Positions 18,045 through 29,333 of a stretch of DNA of 64,000 bases are shown here, piece by piece. Under the pieces are notes generated by a model. It saw only the letters and a program-made list of their open reading frames with translations. It did not search any database and had not been told where the DNA came from. Source of the DNA: an uncultured bacterium (GTDB lineage Bacteria; Planctomycetota; JAJSAM01; JAJVHW01); the NCBI GenBank assembly GCA_937996235.1, contig CALKVK010000015.1:30994-94993 (forward strand), given 5' to 3'. The translations under genes were made by a program, and so were the position numbers. Each line of letters opens with the position of its first letter. Position 1 is the first letter of the stretch.

Positions 18045-18155
18045 CGGCGAGACGATAGCGATCCCGCGTCAGGATCGCGCCACATCCCGCCGACACCCGC
18101 CGGTCCGGGGGTCCTCCCCGCCGCGAGGCCGCGTGCGGTACCGTGCGCGGTTCCC

Positions 18156-19499
18156 ATGCCGCTACCGGCCATCGCGATCGTCGGACGTCCCAACGTCGGC
18201 AAGAGCACGCTCCTGAACGCGTTCGCCGGCCGGCGCGTGTCCGTCGTCGACCCGACCGAGGGCGTGACGCGCGACCGAGTCGCCGCTCCGCTGCTGCGCG
18301 GGGAGCGCGCGTTCGAGGTGCTCGACACGGGCGGCATCGGGATCGTGGACCGCCAGGACCTCGAGGCGGATGTCGAGCGCCAGATCGGCGCGGCGCTCGA
18401 GGCCGCGTGCGCCGTGATCTTCGTGGTGGACGCGCGCGCCGGGCTGACGTCGCTCGACCGCGAGATCGGGCGGCGCCTGCACGCCATCGGCAAGCCCGTG
18501 GTGTTCGTCGCCAACAAGGCGGAGTCGGTGGCGCTCGAGCAGGGGCTCGACGAGTTCCGCGCCCTCGGCTTCGGGCCGCCGCTCGCCATCTCGGCGCAGA
18601 ACGGCGAGAGCACCGAGGAGGCGCTCGAGCGCGCGCTGGCGTTCCTGCCCGAGGACACGCCCGCGGAGCTGCCCGGCGCAGCCGTGAAGGTCGCGATCGT
18701 CGGGCGCCGCAACGCCGGCAAGAGCACGCTCGTGAACGCGATCGCGCGGCAGGAGCGCGTGATCGTCTCGGAGAAGCCCGGCACGACGCGCGACGCCGTG
18801 GACGTGTGGATCGAGCGCGACGGCGCGCAGTGGGTGATCGTCGACACGGCGGGCTTCACGCAGCACGCGCGCGACGGGCGCGACCCGATCCAGTTCTACG
18901 GCGAGCACCGCGCGCTCCGCGCGGTGCGCTACTGCGACGTCGCCGTGCTGCTGCTCGACGTGACGACGAAGATCAGCGGTCTCGAGAAGCGCCTCGCCGA
19001 CGCCATCGCGGAGGCCGGGCGGCCGTGCTACCTCGTCGCGAACAAGTGGGACCTCGTGGACGGCGTGCCGACCGGCGAGTTCGACACGTACTACCGCGGC
19101 GTGCTCTCGGGCCTCTCGCGCGCGCCGCTCGCGTTCATCTCGGCGCAGACCGGGCGCAACGTCGAGCGCATGCTCGACGTCGTGCTCGAGCTCCACGCGC
19201 AGGCGGGGTTCGAGATCGGCACCGGCGAGCTGAACCGCTTCGTGCAGGCCGCCCTCGACACGCGCCCGCCGCGCATCCGCTCGGGCCGCCGCGCGCGCGT
19301 CTACTACGCGACGCAGGTCGGTGTGCGTCCACCGACGTTCGCGCTCTACGTCAACGACCCGGGCCTCTTCGATCCGGCCTTCCGGCGCTACCTGGAGAAC
19401 CGCTTCCGCGACACGTACCCGGTGCACGAGGTGCCGGTGCGCTTCGACTTCCGGCGCCGCGAGCGCAAGTCGCTCGGCGAACTCAAGGGCGGCGCCTGA
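18156..19499 (+). CDS. der: Ribosome-associated GTPase Der (EngA)
   Basis: 447 residues with two tandem GTPase domains and a C-terminal KH-like domain; needed for 50S assembly. First G domain: AIVGRPNVGKSTLLNAF, DTGGIG, NKAE. Second: AIVGRRNAGKSTLVNAI, EKPGTTRDAVDV, DTAGF, NKWDLVD. The first NKAE replaces the usual NKxD, but this site is variable in the family. C-terminal end VPVRFDFRRRERK is typical. The start has weak ribosome binding signals; TACCGT about 18 bases upstream could be a -10. Confidence 0.97.
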   Translation: MPLPAIAIVGRPNVGKSTLLNAFAGRRVSVVDPTEGVTRDRVAAPLLRGERAFEVLDTGGIGIVDRQDLEADVERQIGAALEAACAVIFVVDARAGLTSLDREIGRRLHAIGKPVVFVANKAESVALEQGLDEFRALGFGPPLAISAQNGESTEEALERALAFLPEDTPAELPGAAVKVAIVGRRNAGKSTLVNAIARQERVIVSEKPGTTRDAVDVWIERDGAQWVIVDTAGFTQHARDGRDPIQFYGEHRALRAVRYCDVAVLLLDVTTKISGLEKRLADAIAEAGRPCYLVANKWDLVDGVPTGEFDTYYRGVLSGLSRAPLAFISAQTGRNVERMLDVVLELHAQAGFEIGTGELNRFVQAALDTRPPRIRSGRRARVYYATQVGVRPPTFALYVNDPGLFDPAFRRYLENRFRDTYPVHEVPVRFDFRRRERKSLGELKGGA

Positions 19500-19593
19500 G
19501 AGCGCGCGCCGGAATGCGGCGGACGCCCCGCCAGAGGCCGCGGGCGCCGCGCGGCGCACTGCGCTACGATCCCGGTCCAGGCGGAGGACGGAC

Positions 19594-21213
19594 ATGAGGC
19601 GATGGACCCTCGCCCTCTTGCTCGCGCTCGCGGCGTGCAACGGCGACTCGCAGGACGGCACCGGCTCGGGCGGCGGCATCGGACGCGTGGACGCGTCCGC
19701 GCTCGTGACGATCGTGACGGCGGACGACGCGAAGGTGCTCGATCCGCACTGCACGTCGGACGGCGGCAACTCGAAGGTCATCCACCAGGTGTTCGAGACG
19801 CTGGTGCGCATCGACCCGGCCGACGTCAACCGGCTGATCCCCGCGCTCGCCACGCAGTGGGAGACGGCGCCCGACGGGCTCGCGGTCACGTTCACGCTGC
19901 GCGAGGGCGTCACGTTCCACGACGACGCGCCCTTCGACGCCGCCGCCGCGAAGCTGAGCCTCGACCGCCTGCGCGAGGTCGGCTTCAAGCTGTCGTCGGC
20001 GCCGTACGCGCCCGAGTTCCAGGACGTCGCGAGCTTCGACGTGGACGGCGCGCGGCTCGTCATGCGCCTGCGCGCGCCCGTCGCGCGCGTCGCCCTGCGC
20101 AACCTCTCGATGTTCTGCTCGAGCATCGTGAGCCCGCGCGTGATCGAGGCGACGCGCGGCCTCGACCCCGACGCGGCGACGGCGTACGTCACGTCGCACC
20201 CGATGGGCACGGGCGCGTACCGCATCGAGACGTTCGACCCCGCCGCGAAGCAGGCGACGCTGACCGCGAACGACGCGTACTGGGGCGGCGCCCCCACCGT
20301 GCGGCGCCTGCTGTTCAAGCCCGTCTCCGACGAGAGCATGCGCACGGAGTACCTCACGAAGGCGGCGGGCCACGTGCTCGTCGACGACGTGCCGCGCCAG
20401 CACTGGGACGCGGTGCAGGCATCGGGGACCATGCAGCTCCAGGCGTGGTGGGCGCTGAACGTCTGCTACCTGGGCGTGAACGCCGACCACGACGCGACGC
20501 GCGAGCTCGACGTGCGGCGCGCGATCCAGCTCGCGGTGGAACGCGAGCCCGTGGTCGCGCACTACGACGGCACCGCGCGGCCCACCTTCGGACTCGTGGC
20601 GCAGCCCATGGCGGAGTACGACCCGGCGCTGCGCCCGCCGGGCTGGAGCGACGACCCGGCGGAGCGCCGCAAGGCCGCCGCGGCGCTGATCGAGAAGGCG
20701 CGCGCCGAGGGCCGCGTGGTCACCGTCTACCACCCGCAGCAGCCGCGTCCCTACCTGCCGCGTCCGCAGGACATCGCGGACACCGTGCGCCAGCAGCTCA
20801 AGGCGATCGGCCTCGACGCGCGCATCCAGAGCGAGGACAAGAGCGTGCTGTTCCCCGGCGTCGCGACCGGGAAGTACGAGCTCGTGCTGATCGGCTGGAC
20901 GACCGACAACGGCGACCCCGACAACTTCTACGGGCCACTCGCGGACGGACTCGACGGCCGGCCGGGCGAGAGCAACACGAGCCGCGTCGTGAACGCGGAC
21001 GTGCACGCGAAGCTGCTCGCGGCGCGGCAGTACGACGAGCCCGCGCGGCGCGTCGCGGCGTACCGCGAGATCGAGCGCATCCTGCAGACCGACGTCGCCG
21101 GCTACGTGCCGCTCGTCAACACGCAGCAGGCGGTCGCGTTCTCGAAGACGATCCACGGCCTCGAGGTGGACGCGACCGGGCACTATCGCTTCGACCGCGC
21201 GACGCTCGAGTAG
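19594..21213 (+). CDS. Peptide/nickel ABC transporter substrate-binding lipoprotein
   Basis: 539 residues. Lipobox LALAACNG with Cys at residue 15, then a G/S-rich linker and an SBP_bac_5 fold: VFETLVRIDPADVNRLIPAL, ATQWETAPDGLAVTFTLREG, VTFHDDAPFDAAAAKLSLDR, GTGAYRIETFDP, and IQLAVEREPVV, the usual order for Dpp/Opp-type binding proteins. GGAGGACGGAC precedes the ATG. First gene of an operon with two permease genes (6-nt gap, then a GTGA overlap). Confidence 0.93.
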   Translation: MRRWTLALLLALAACNGDSQDGTGSGGGIGRVDASALVTIVTADDAKVLDPHCTSDGGNSKVIHQVFETLVRIDPADVNRLIPALATQWETAPDGLAVTFTLREGVTFHDDAPFDAAAAKLSLDRLREVGFKLSSAPYAPEFQDVASFDVDGARLVMRLRAPVARVALRNLSMFCSSIVSPRVIEATRGLDPDAATAYVTSHPMGTGAYRIETFDPAAKQATLTANDAYWGGAPTVRRLLFKPVSDESMRTEYLTKAAGHVLVDDVPRQHWDAVQASGTMQLQAWWALNVCYLGVNADHDATRELDVRRAIQLAVEREPVVAHYDGTARPTFGLVAQPMAEYDPALRPPGWSDDPAERRKAAAALIEKARAEGRVVTVYHPQQPRPYLPRPQDIADTVRQQLKAIGLDARIQSEDKSVLFPGVATGKYELVLIGWTTDNGDPDNFYGPLADGLDGRPGESNTSRVVNADVHAKLLAARQYDEPARRVAAYREIERILQTDVAGYVPLVNTQQAVAFSKTIHGLEVDATGHYRFDRATLE

Positions 21214-21219
21214 CCGCGC

Positions 21220-22287
21220 GTGTTCGCGTACGTCCTGCGCCGGCTGGGACTCTCCGTGGTCCTGCTCGCGGTGGTCGTGCTCGCCACGTTCCTGCTGCAC
21301 CACGCGCTGCCCGGCGACCCCGCGGCGGCGGTGCTCGGCAAGCAGTACACGCAGGCGGCCGCGTTCGAGATGCGCGAGCGGCTCGGCCTGAACGATCCGC
21401 TCCCGTGGCAGTTCCTGCACTACGTCGAGGCCGTCGTGGCCGGCGATCTCGGTCGCTCGCACGTCTCGAACCAGTTGGTGACGCGCGAGCTCGCGCGCGT
21501 GCTGCCCGCGACGCTCGAGCTGTCGGTCGCAGCGCTCCTCGTCGCGTCGTTCGTCGGCGTCGGACTCGGCGTGTTCACGGCCACGCGACCGCGCACGTGG
21601 TGGGACGTGGCCGGACTGACCGCGGCGCTCGCGGGCGTCTCGCTGCCGATCTTCTGGCTCGGGTTCCTCGCGCTGCAGGGCGTCGGCGAGGGCGGACTCC
21701 TCGCGCACGCGACCGGACTGCGCGGGCTGCCGCTCGGCGGGCGCTTCTCCCCCGCCGAGTACAGCCTCGGGCCGTGGCTCGAGTCGCACGAGGGCGCGAC
21801 CGGCTTCCTGCTGTGGGACACGCTCTTCGTGGCGCGCGACCCGCAGGTCTTCCTGCACGTCGCGAAGCACCTGCTGCTGCCGACGCTCGTGCTCTCCACC
21901 GTGCCGATGTCGGTGATCGCGCGCATCACGCGCGCGTCGGTCGGCGAGGCGCTGCTGCAGGACTACGTGCGCACGGCGCGCGCGAAGGGACTGCCGGCGC
22001 GCACGGTCGTGCTGCGCCACGCGCTGCGCAACGCGGCGATCCCGGTGGTCACGTCGATCGGCACGCAGCTCGGCTACCTGCTCGGCGGCGCGGTGCTCAC
22101 CGAGACGATCTTCCAGTGGCCGGGCATGGGCACGTACGTCGTGCAGGCGATCCTGAACCTCGACGTGAAGCCGCTCCAGGCGTGCGTGCTCGTCGTCGCC
22201 GTCGGCTTCGTGTTCGTGAACCTGATCGTCGACGTCAGCTACGCCGCGCTCGACCCGCGCATCCGCGCGGGCGGAGGCGGCGCGTGA
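21220..22287 (+). CDS. ABC transporter permease, DppB/OppB type
   Basis: 355 residues from a GTG. N-terminal FAYVLRRLGLSVVLLAVVVL and LPGDPAAAVLG are typical of the DppB group; the EAA loop that docks the ATPase reads DYVRTARAKGLPARTVVLRH. Six or so membrane helices are evident. Between helices about 4 and 5 there is a periplasmic insertion (residues about 160-205) slightly longer than usual. Paired with the DppC-type gene that overlaps its stop. Confidence 0.93.
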   Translation: MFAYVLRRLGLSVVLLAVVVLATFLLHHALPGDPAAAVLGKQYTQAAAFEMRERLGLNDPLPWQFLHYVEAVVAGDLGRSHVSNQLVTRELARVLPATLELSVAALLVASFVGVGLGVFTATRPRTWWDVAGLTAALAGVSLPIFWLGFLALQGVGEGGLLAHATGLRGLPLGGRFSPAEYSLGPWLESHEGATGFLLWDTLFVARDPQVFLHVAKHLLLPTLVLSTVPMSVIARITRASVGEALLQDYVRTARAKGLPARTVVLRHALRNAAIPVVTSIGTQLGYLLGGAVLTETIFQWPGMGTYVVQAILNLDVKPLQACVLVVAVGFVFVNLIVDVSYAALDPRIRAGGGGA

Positions 22288-23126
22288 GCGGCGGCGGCGC
22301 GCGCGCCGTCGCGTTCCTGCGGCACCATCGGCCCGCGCTGGTCGGGACGGTGCTCGTCGCCCTCGTGCTCCTCACGGCCGCGGGCGGCCCCGCCGTGATC
22401 CCCCACGCACCGGGCGACGTGTTCGAGCGCTTCGCTGAGCCCGGCGGCTCGCACCCGCTCGGCACCGACAGCCAGGGCTACGACCTGCTCGCGCGCATGG
22501 TCTACGGTGCACGCACGACGCTGGTCATCGCGGTGGCGTCGATGACGCTCTCGCTGGTGCTCGGCACGCTGGTCGGCGCGGTGGCGGGCTTCGCCGGCGG
22601 CGTCGCCGACATGCTGCTGATGCGCGGCGTGGACGTCGCGATGAGCTTCCCGAGCTTCCTGCTCGCGATGGTCACCGTCGCCGTGCTCGGCCCGCGGCTC
22701 GAGAACGTGATCGTCGCCGTGGGTCTCGTCGGGGCGCCGGTGTTCGCGCGCCAGGTGCGCGCCGAGGTGCTGCGCGTGGTGTCCGAGGAGTACGTCGTCG
22801 CCGCGCGCTCGCTCGGGCTGCCCGCGACGCGCGTGCTGTTCACGCACGTTCTGCCGAACAGCCTCGGGCCCGTCATCGTGCTCGGCACCCTCGGCACCGG
22901 CAGCGCGATCCTCTCCGTCGCGGGCCTCAACTTCCTCGGGCTCGGCGGCGACCCCTACCGCGTCCCGGAGTGGGGTCTCATCCTCACGCAGGGCTGGAAC
23001 AAGCGGCCCGACGCGAACCTGCAGGTGGCCGTCGCGGGCCTCGCGATCTTCGTGACGGTGCTCGGCTTCAACCTGCTCGGAGACGGCCTGAAGGACGAGC
23101 TCGACCCGCGCACGCGCCGCCGCTGA
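22284..23126 (+). CDS. ABC transporter permease, DppC/OppC type
   Basis: 280 residues, GTG start overlapping the previous stop. DppC features: HPLGTDSQGYDLLARMVYG near residue 55, membrane helices, and the EAA loop EEYVVAARSLGLPATRVLFT. C-terminal LGFNLLGDGLKDELDPRTRR is the classical end. No ATPase (DppD/DppF) genes follow: the next gene is speA, so the ATPases must be encoded elsewhere or shared with another transporter. Confidence 0.93.
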   Translation: MSGGGARAVAFLRHHRPALVGTVLVALVLLTAAGGPAVIPHAPGDVFERFAEPGGSHPLGTDSQGYDLLARMVYGARTTLVIAVASMTLSLVLGTLVGAVAGFAGGVADMLLMRGVDVAMSFPSFLLAMVTVAVLGPRLENVIVAVGLVGAPVFARQVRAEVLRVVSEEYVVAARSLGLPATRVLFTHVLPNSLGPVIVLGTLGTGSAILSVAGLNFLGLGGDPYRVPEWGLILTQGWNKRPDANLQVAVAGLAIFVTVLGFNLLGDGLKDELDPRTRRR

Positions 23127-23223
23127 CCCGCCGCCGGGCGAATCCCGCGTCCCCTCGTGACGCGCGAACGTAGCCTGCGCGGTCCCGCCGCGGAGCCGTG
23201 CGGGGAGGCACTCCGACAGCGAG

Positions 23224-25161
<1,938 letters not shown>

Positions 25162-25212
25162 CTCGGCCTGACGTAGCGCCGACCGACGCGGCGCCGCACC
25201 ACGCGCGGCGTC

Positions 25213-25401
25213 TCAGTCCGTCTGCTCGATGTCCTGCTCGCGGATCTCGCGCGCGACGCGCCACTCCTCGTCGAACCAGCGGCCGAGGTCGATCAGGCGG
25301 CAGCGCTCGGTGCAGAACGGGAAGTTCGCCGGCAGCGGCTCGGCGTCGTCGACGACGATCCGCGTCCCGCAGCGACGGCACGCGACGGCGAGGCGCGCCA
25401 A
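25213..25401 (-). CDS. yacG: YacG-type zinc-binding protein (DNA gyrase inhibitor family)
   Basis: 62 residues. Two CxxC pairs typical of YacG: CRRCG near the N-terminus and FCTERCRLIDLGRWFDEEW, the family signature FPFCSxRCRxIDLGxW. In E. coli the protein binds gyrase B and inhibits supercoiling. TTG start. Last gene of the chaperone cluster, 48 nt after fmdB. Confidence 0.88.
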   Translation of the reverse strand: MARLAVACRRCGTRIVVDDAEPLPANFPFCTERCRLIDLGRWFDEEWRVAREIREQDIEQTD

Positions 25402-25449
25402 CGCGTCAGCCCCGGCGTCCGCGCGACGGGCGGGCCGACCCGCGCACCG

Positions 25450-25770
25450 TCAGTCGTCCGAGCTCGTGCACGGGCCGGCGCACGACGCGGGGTGCGCGGT
25501 GCAGGCGCCCGGCTCGGACTTCGAGGCGGCCGTGTCCTTCGACGCCGGCGCCTCGTCCTTGGAGGCGGCCGCTCCGCCGCCGCCCTTGCGCTTGTAGTCC
25601 GTCTCGTAGAAGCCGCCGCCCTTGAAGATCACGCCCGCGCCCGAGCCGATCAGGCGGCGCAGCTTGCGCTTCCTGCACGACGGGCACACGCGCAGGGGCG
25701 ACGACGTCATGCTCTGCAGGTGCTCGAACGCGTGCCCGCAGGCGTCGCAGACGTAGTCGTAGGTGGGCAT
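25450..25770 (-). CDS. FmdB-family zinc-ribbon protein
   Basis: 106 residues. MPTYDYVCDACGHAFEHLQ and the second Cys pair VCPSCRKRKLRRLIGSG give the FmdB zinc ribbon; GAGVIFKGGGFYETDY is also diagnostic. The tail is low-complexity K/A/S/D with three extra Cys (GACTAHPASCAGPC), unusual for the family. Start ATG has GGAGGAG eight bases upstream, overlapping the grpE stop region (4-nt gap). Regulatory function was proposed for formamidase/amide operons; a link to chaperones here is by position only. Confidence 0.88.
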   Translation of the reverse strand: MPTYDYVCDACGHAFEHLQSMTSSPLRVCPSCRKRKLRRLIGSGAGVIFKGGGFYETDYKRKGGGGAAASKDEAPASKDTAASKSEPGACTAHPASCAGPCTSSDD

Positions 25771-25774
25771 CCGG

Positions 25775-26383
25775 TCACTCCTCCGCCGCGACGACGGTGC
25801 GCGCCGGGCGCAGCAGCCGCGGCCCCAGCTTGTACCCGCGCTCGAACACGGTCACAACGCTGCCCGCGGCCTGCTCCGGCGCGGGGCGCCGCATGACCGC
25901 CTCGTGCACACGCGGGTCGAAGGCCTCGCCCGCCGCCGGGTCGATGACCTCGATGCCGCAGCGCGCGAGCGCGCCGCGCAGCTGGCGGTGCGTGACGTCG
26001 AGCCCCGCCTGCACGTCGGCGAGCTCGCCGGTCGCGCTCTCGCGGGCCTTGTCGAAGCTGTCGAACACGGGGAGCAGGTCCTTCACGAACGCCTCGAGCG
26101 CGTCCGCCATCCACTGCTCCTTCTCGCGCTGCGTGCGGCGGCGGAAGTTGTCGTACTCGGCCGCGAGCCGCAGGTGGCGGTCGCTCGCCTCCGCGAGCAG
26201 GCGCTCGACGTCGCGCCGCGTGTAGAGGACCTCGGGCTCCTCCTCCTCGGGCGCTCCGGTCTCCGGCTCCGCGCGGCCGGACTCCGGCGGCGCGGCGTCC
26301 TCGGGCGGCGTCGCGGGCGCGTCCACGGCGGACGCGGCCGCTTCGACGTCGTCGGTCGGGAAGTCGTTCTTCTCGTCGCTCAT
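25775..26383 (-). CDS. grpE: Nucleotide exchange factor GrpE
   Basis: 202 residues. Acidic low-complexity N-terminus (about 1-50), then the long helix RRDVERLLAEASDRHLRLAA with EYDNFRRRTQREKEQ, DLLPVFDSFDKA, and the beta wing GIEVIDPAAGEAFDPRVHEAVM ending GYKLGPRLLRPARTVV. It speeds ADP release from DnaK. The ATG overlaps the dnaJ stop (CTATGA), so expression is coupled. dnaK itself is not in the window. Confidence 0.96.
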   Translation of the reverse strand: MSDEKNDFPTDDVEAAASAVDAPATPPEDAAPPESGRAEPETGAPEEEEPEVLYTRRDVERLLAEASDRHLRLAAEYDNFRRRTQREKEQWMADALEAFVKDLLPVFDSFDKARESATGELADVQAGLDVTHRQLRGALARCGIEVIDPAAGEAFDPRVHEAVMRRPAPEQAAGSVVTVFERGYKLGPRLLRPARTVVAAEE

Positions 26384-27525
26384 AGCACGAACAGGTCCGC
26401 GAGGTGGTCGAGGAAGCTCTTGCGCTTCGGACCGGGGTTCTCGTTCTCGATCTTGCGGAACTCCTCCAGGAGCTCGCGCTGCCGCGCCGTGAGGCCGCGC
26501 GGCACCTCGATCTCGACCGTGGCGACGAGATCGCCGCGGTGGCGCCCGTCGTGCATGTTCGGCAGGCCCTTGCCGCGCACGCGCAGCGTCTCGCCGCTCT
26601 GGGTGCCGGGCCGCAGCCGCACGGTCTCCTTGCCGTCGAGGGTCGGCACGGCGACCTCGGCGCCGAGCGCCGCGTCGGCGAACGAGACCGGCAGGTCCAC
26701 GAGCAGGTCGTCGTCGTGGCGCCGAAACACGTCGTGGGGCCGCACGCGCACGACGACGAACAGGTCGCCCGCGGGACCGCCGCGCGGGCCCGACTCGCCC
26801 TCGCCGCGCAGCCGCATCTGCGTGCCGTCCTCGATGCCGGCCGGGAACGTCACCGTGATGTCGGTCTTCTTCAGCTCGCGCCCGGAGCCCGAGCACGGGC
26901 CGCACGGGCGGTCGAGCGTCGAGCCCTCGCCGCCGCAGCGCGGGCACGTCTGCGCGACGTGCATGAACCCGCCGAACGCCGCCTGCCGCACCTGGCCGAC
27001 GCCGCCGCACTGCGCGCAGCGCGTCCGCCCCGAGCCGGCCGCGGCGCCGGAGCCGGAGCACGTCGCGCAGGTCTGGTGGCGGCGCAGCGTGATCGTCTTG
27101 CGCGCGCCGCGCGCGGCCTCCTCGAACGCGAGGTCCACGTCCACGCGCAGGTGGCTGCCGCGCGGCGGCCCGGCCCGGCGTCCGCCGCCGCCGCCGAACA
27201 GCTCGTCGAAGATCGAGCCGCCGCGGCCGCCGAAGACCTGCTCGAAGATGTCGAACGGGTCGGCTCCGCCGGCCGCGCCGCCCGCGAAACCGCCCGGCTG
27301 CGGCGCGGAGTGGCCGAAGCGGTCGTAGTGCGCCCGCTTCTGCTCGTCCGAGAGCACCTCGTAGGCCTCGGCGGCCTCCTTGAAGCGCGCCTCGGCCTCC
27401 GCATCACCCGGGTTGCGGTCCGGGTGGTACTTGAGGGCGAGCTTGCGGTACGCCTTCTTGACGTCGTCCGCGGGAGCGTCGCGGGCGACTCCGAGCACCT
27501 CGTAGTAGTCGCGCTTGTCCGCCAC
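26380..27525 (-). CDS. dnaJ: Chaperone DnaJ
   Basis: 381 residues. J domain at the N-terminus (RDYYEVLGVARDAPADDVKK, catalytic HPD in KYHPDRNPGD), G/F-rich linker (FGHSAPQPGGFAGGAAGG, about 70-115), four zinc-finger repeats CATCSGSG, CAQCGGVG, CPRCGGEG, CGPCSGSG, and the two C-terminal beta barrels. A full type I DnaJ. GTG start with GGGAGACGGAC upstream. It lies 86 nt after groEL and overlaps grpE. Confidence 0.97.
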   Translation of the reverse strand: MADKRDYYEVLGVARDAPADDVKKAYRKLALKYHPDRNPGDAEAEARFKEAAEAYEVLSDEQKRAHYDRFGHSAPQPGGFAGGAAGGADPFDIFEQVFGGRGGSIFDELFGGGGGRRAGPPRGSHLRVDVDLAFEEAARGARKTITLRRHQTCATCSGSGAAAGSGRTRCAQCGGVGQVRQAAFGGFMHVAQTCPRCGGEGSTLDRPCGPCSGSGRELKKTDITVTFPAGIEDGTQMRLRGEGESGPRGGPAGDLFVVVRVRPHDVFRRHDDDLLVDLPVSFADAALGAEVAVPTLDGKETVRLRPGTQSGETLRVRGKGLPNMHDGRHRGDLVATVEIEVPRGLTARQRELLEEFRKIENENPGPKRKSFLDHLADLFVL

Positions 27526-27611
27526 GTCCGTCTCCCGTGCCGTCTTGCACCGACGGCCGCACCGGTCCACCCGGCGCGGCCGCCGCAGCAGCACCGCCAG
27601 AGGGCGGTGCG

Positions 27612-29225
27612 TCAGGCGATCGCGCCGGCGACCGCCTTCTTGCGATCCTTGCCCTTCAGCTCCGTCACCATCACGCGCGTCGTGAGCATGGTGCCCGCGA
27701 CGCTGACCGCGTGCGTGAGAGCGGACTTCGTGACCTTCGTCGGGTCCACGATGCCCGCACGGAACATGTCGACGAGCTTGCCGCTCTTCGCGTCGAAGCC
27801 GCGCGTCTCGCTCGACTCGGCGAGCACGTCGGCGACGACGACGGCGCCGTCGCCGCCCGCGTTCTGCACGATGCAGCGCGTCGGCGCCTCGAGCGCGCGG
27901 CGCAGGATGCGCGCCGCGAACTTCTCGTCGCCCTTCAGCTTGACGCCCTCGAGCGCCGCCGCCGCGCGCAGGAGCGCGGTGCCGCCGCCGGGAACGATGC
28001 CCTCGTCGACGGCCGCACGCGTGGCGTGCAGCGCGTCCTCGACGCGCGCCTTCTTCTCCTTCGACTCGGCCTCGGTGGCCGCGCCGACCTTCACGATGGC
28101 CACGCCGCCCGCCAGCTTCGCGAGGCGCTCCTGGAGCTTCTCGCGGTCGTAGTCCGACGTGCTCGCGTCGATCTGGCGACGGATCTGCGCGACGCGCTCG
28201 CGCACGGCCGCCTGCGCGCCGGCGCCCTCGATGATCGTGGTGTCGTTCTTCGTGATCTCGATCTTCTTCGCGCTGCCGAGCTCGGAGAGCTGCACGTCCT
28301 CGAGCTTGCGGCCGAGGTCCGCGGCGAAGAACTCGCCGCCGGTCAGCACGGCGATGTCGCCGAGCATGGCCTTGCGCCGGTCGCCGAAACCCGGCGCCTT
28401 CACGGCGCAGACGTTCAGCACGCCGCGCAGCCGGTTCACGACGAGCGCCGCGAGGACCTCGTTCTCGACGTCCTCCGCCACGATCAGCAGCGGCTTGCCC
28501 GTGCGCGCGACCTGCTCGAGCAGCGGGATCAGCTCGCGCAGCGTGGAGATCTTCTTCTCGTGCACGAGCACGAGCGCGTTCTCCATCACGCAGCGCATCT
28601 TCTGCGTGTCGGTGACGAAGTACGGGCTCACGTAGCCCTTGTCGAACTGCATGCCGTCCACGAAGTCGAGCTTCGTGTCCATGCTCTTCGCTTCCTCGAC
28701 GGTGATCACGCCGTCCTTGCCGCAGCGCTCGACGGCGTCGGCGATCAGCGCGCCGATCGCCTCGTCCTGGTTCGCGGAGATCGTGGCGACCTGCGCCATC
28801 TCCTCGCGCTTCGCGACGGGACGCGACTGACGCCCGATCGCGTCGTTCAGCGCGACCAGGCACTTGTCGAGTCCGCGCTTGAGCGCCATCGGGTCGGCGC
28901 CGGCCGAGAGCACCTTCACGCCCTCGTCGATGATCGCCTGGGCGAGCACCGTCGCGGTGGTGGTGCCGTCGCCGGCGACGTCGCTCGTCTTGCTGGCGAC
29001 CTCGTTGACGAGCTTCGCGCCCATGTTCTCGAAGGGGTCCGGCAGCTCGATCTCCTTCGAGACCGTGACGCCGTCCTTCGTGACGCCGGGGCTGCCCCAC
29101 TTCTTGTCGAGGATCACCGTGCGGCCGGCCGGTCCGAGCGTCACCTTCACGGTGTTCGCCAGCTGGGCCACGCCCTTCTGGACCTTCTTCCAGGCCTCCT
29201 CGTCGAAGAGCAGTTGCTTCGCCAT
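27612..29225 (-). CDS. groEL: Chaperonin GroEL (copy downstream of groES)
   Basis: 537 residues. ATP-site motifs VTLGPAGRTVILDKK, VASKTSDVAGDGTTTATVLA and the C-terminal DEGIVPGGGTALLRA are intact. Unlike the common type, it lacks the GGM-repeat tail and ends in a basic/alanine tail (KGKDRKKAVAGAIA). Compared with the other copy, position-4 onwards differs (LLFDEEAWKKVQKGVAQLA) and the apical domain is divergent, so the two are paralogues, not a recent duplicate. It follows groES by 108 nt. Multiple GroELs are common in planctomycetes; this one may be specialised (inference). Confidence 0.96.
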   Translation of the reverse strand: MAKQLLFDEEAWKKVQKGVAQLANTVKVTLGPAGRTVILDKKWGSPGVTKDGVTVSKEIELPDPFENMGAKLVNEVASKTSDVAGDGTTTATVLAQAIIDEGVKVLSAGADPMALKRGLDKCLVALNDAIGRQSRPVAKREEMAQVATISANQDEAIGALIADAVERCGKDGVITVEEAKSMDTKLDFVDGMQFDKGYVSPYFVTDTQKMRCVMENALVLVHEKKISTLRELIPLLEQVARTGKPLLIVAEDVENEVLAALVVNRLRGVLNVCAVKAPGFGDRRKAMLGDIAVLTGGEFFAADLGRKLEDVQLSELGSAKKIEITKNDTTIIEGAGAQAAVRERVAQIRRQIDASTSDYDREKLQERLAKLAGGVAIVKVGAATEAESKEKKARVEDALHATRAAVDEGIVPGGGTALLRAAAALEGVKLKGDEKFAARILRRALEAPTRCIVQNAGGDGAVVVADVLAESSETRGFDAKSGKLVDMFRAGIVDPTKVTKSALTHAVSVAGTMLTTRVMVTELKGKDRKKAVAGAIA

Positions 29226-29333
29226 GTGTCGCTCCTGATCGTCGTTCCGTGCTGAGGTTCGTTCAGCGCCGAGTTGGGGTGTCCGTGGGTGCGGGGCGCG
29301 CCGCGCGCGCCGCCACGAGTCGACCGCGAGCCG

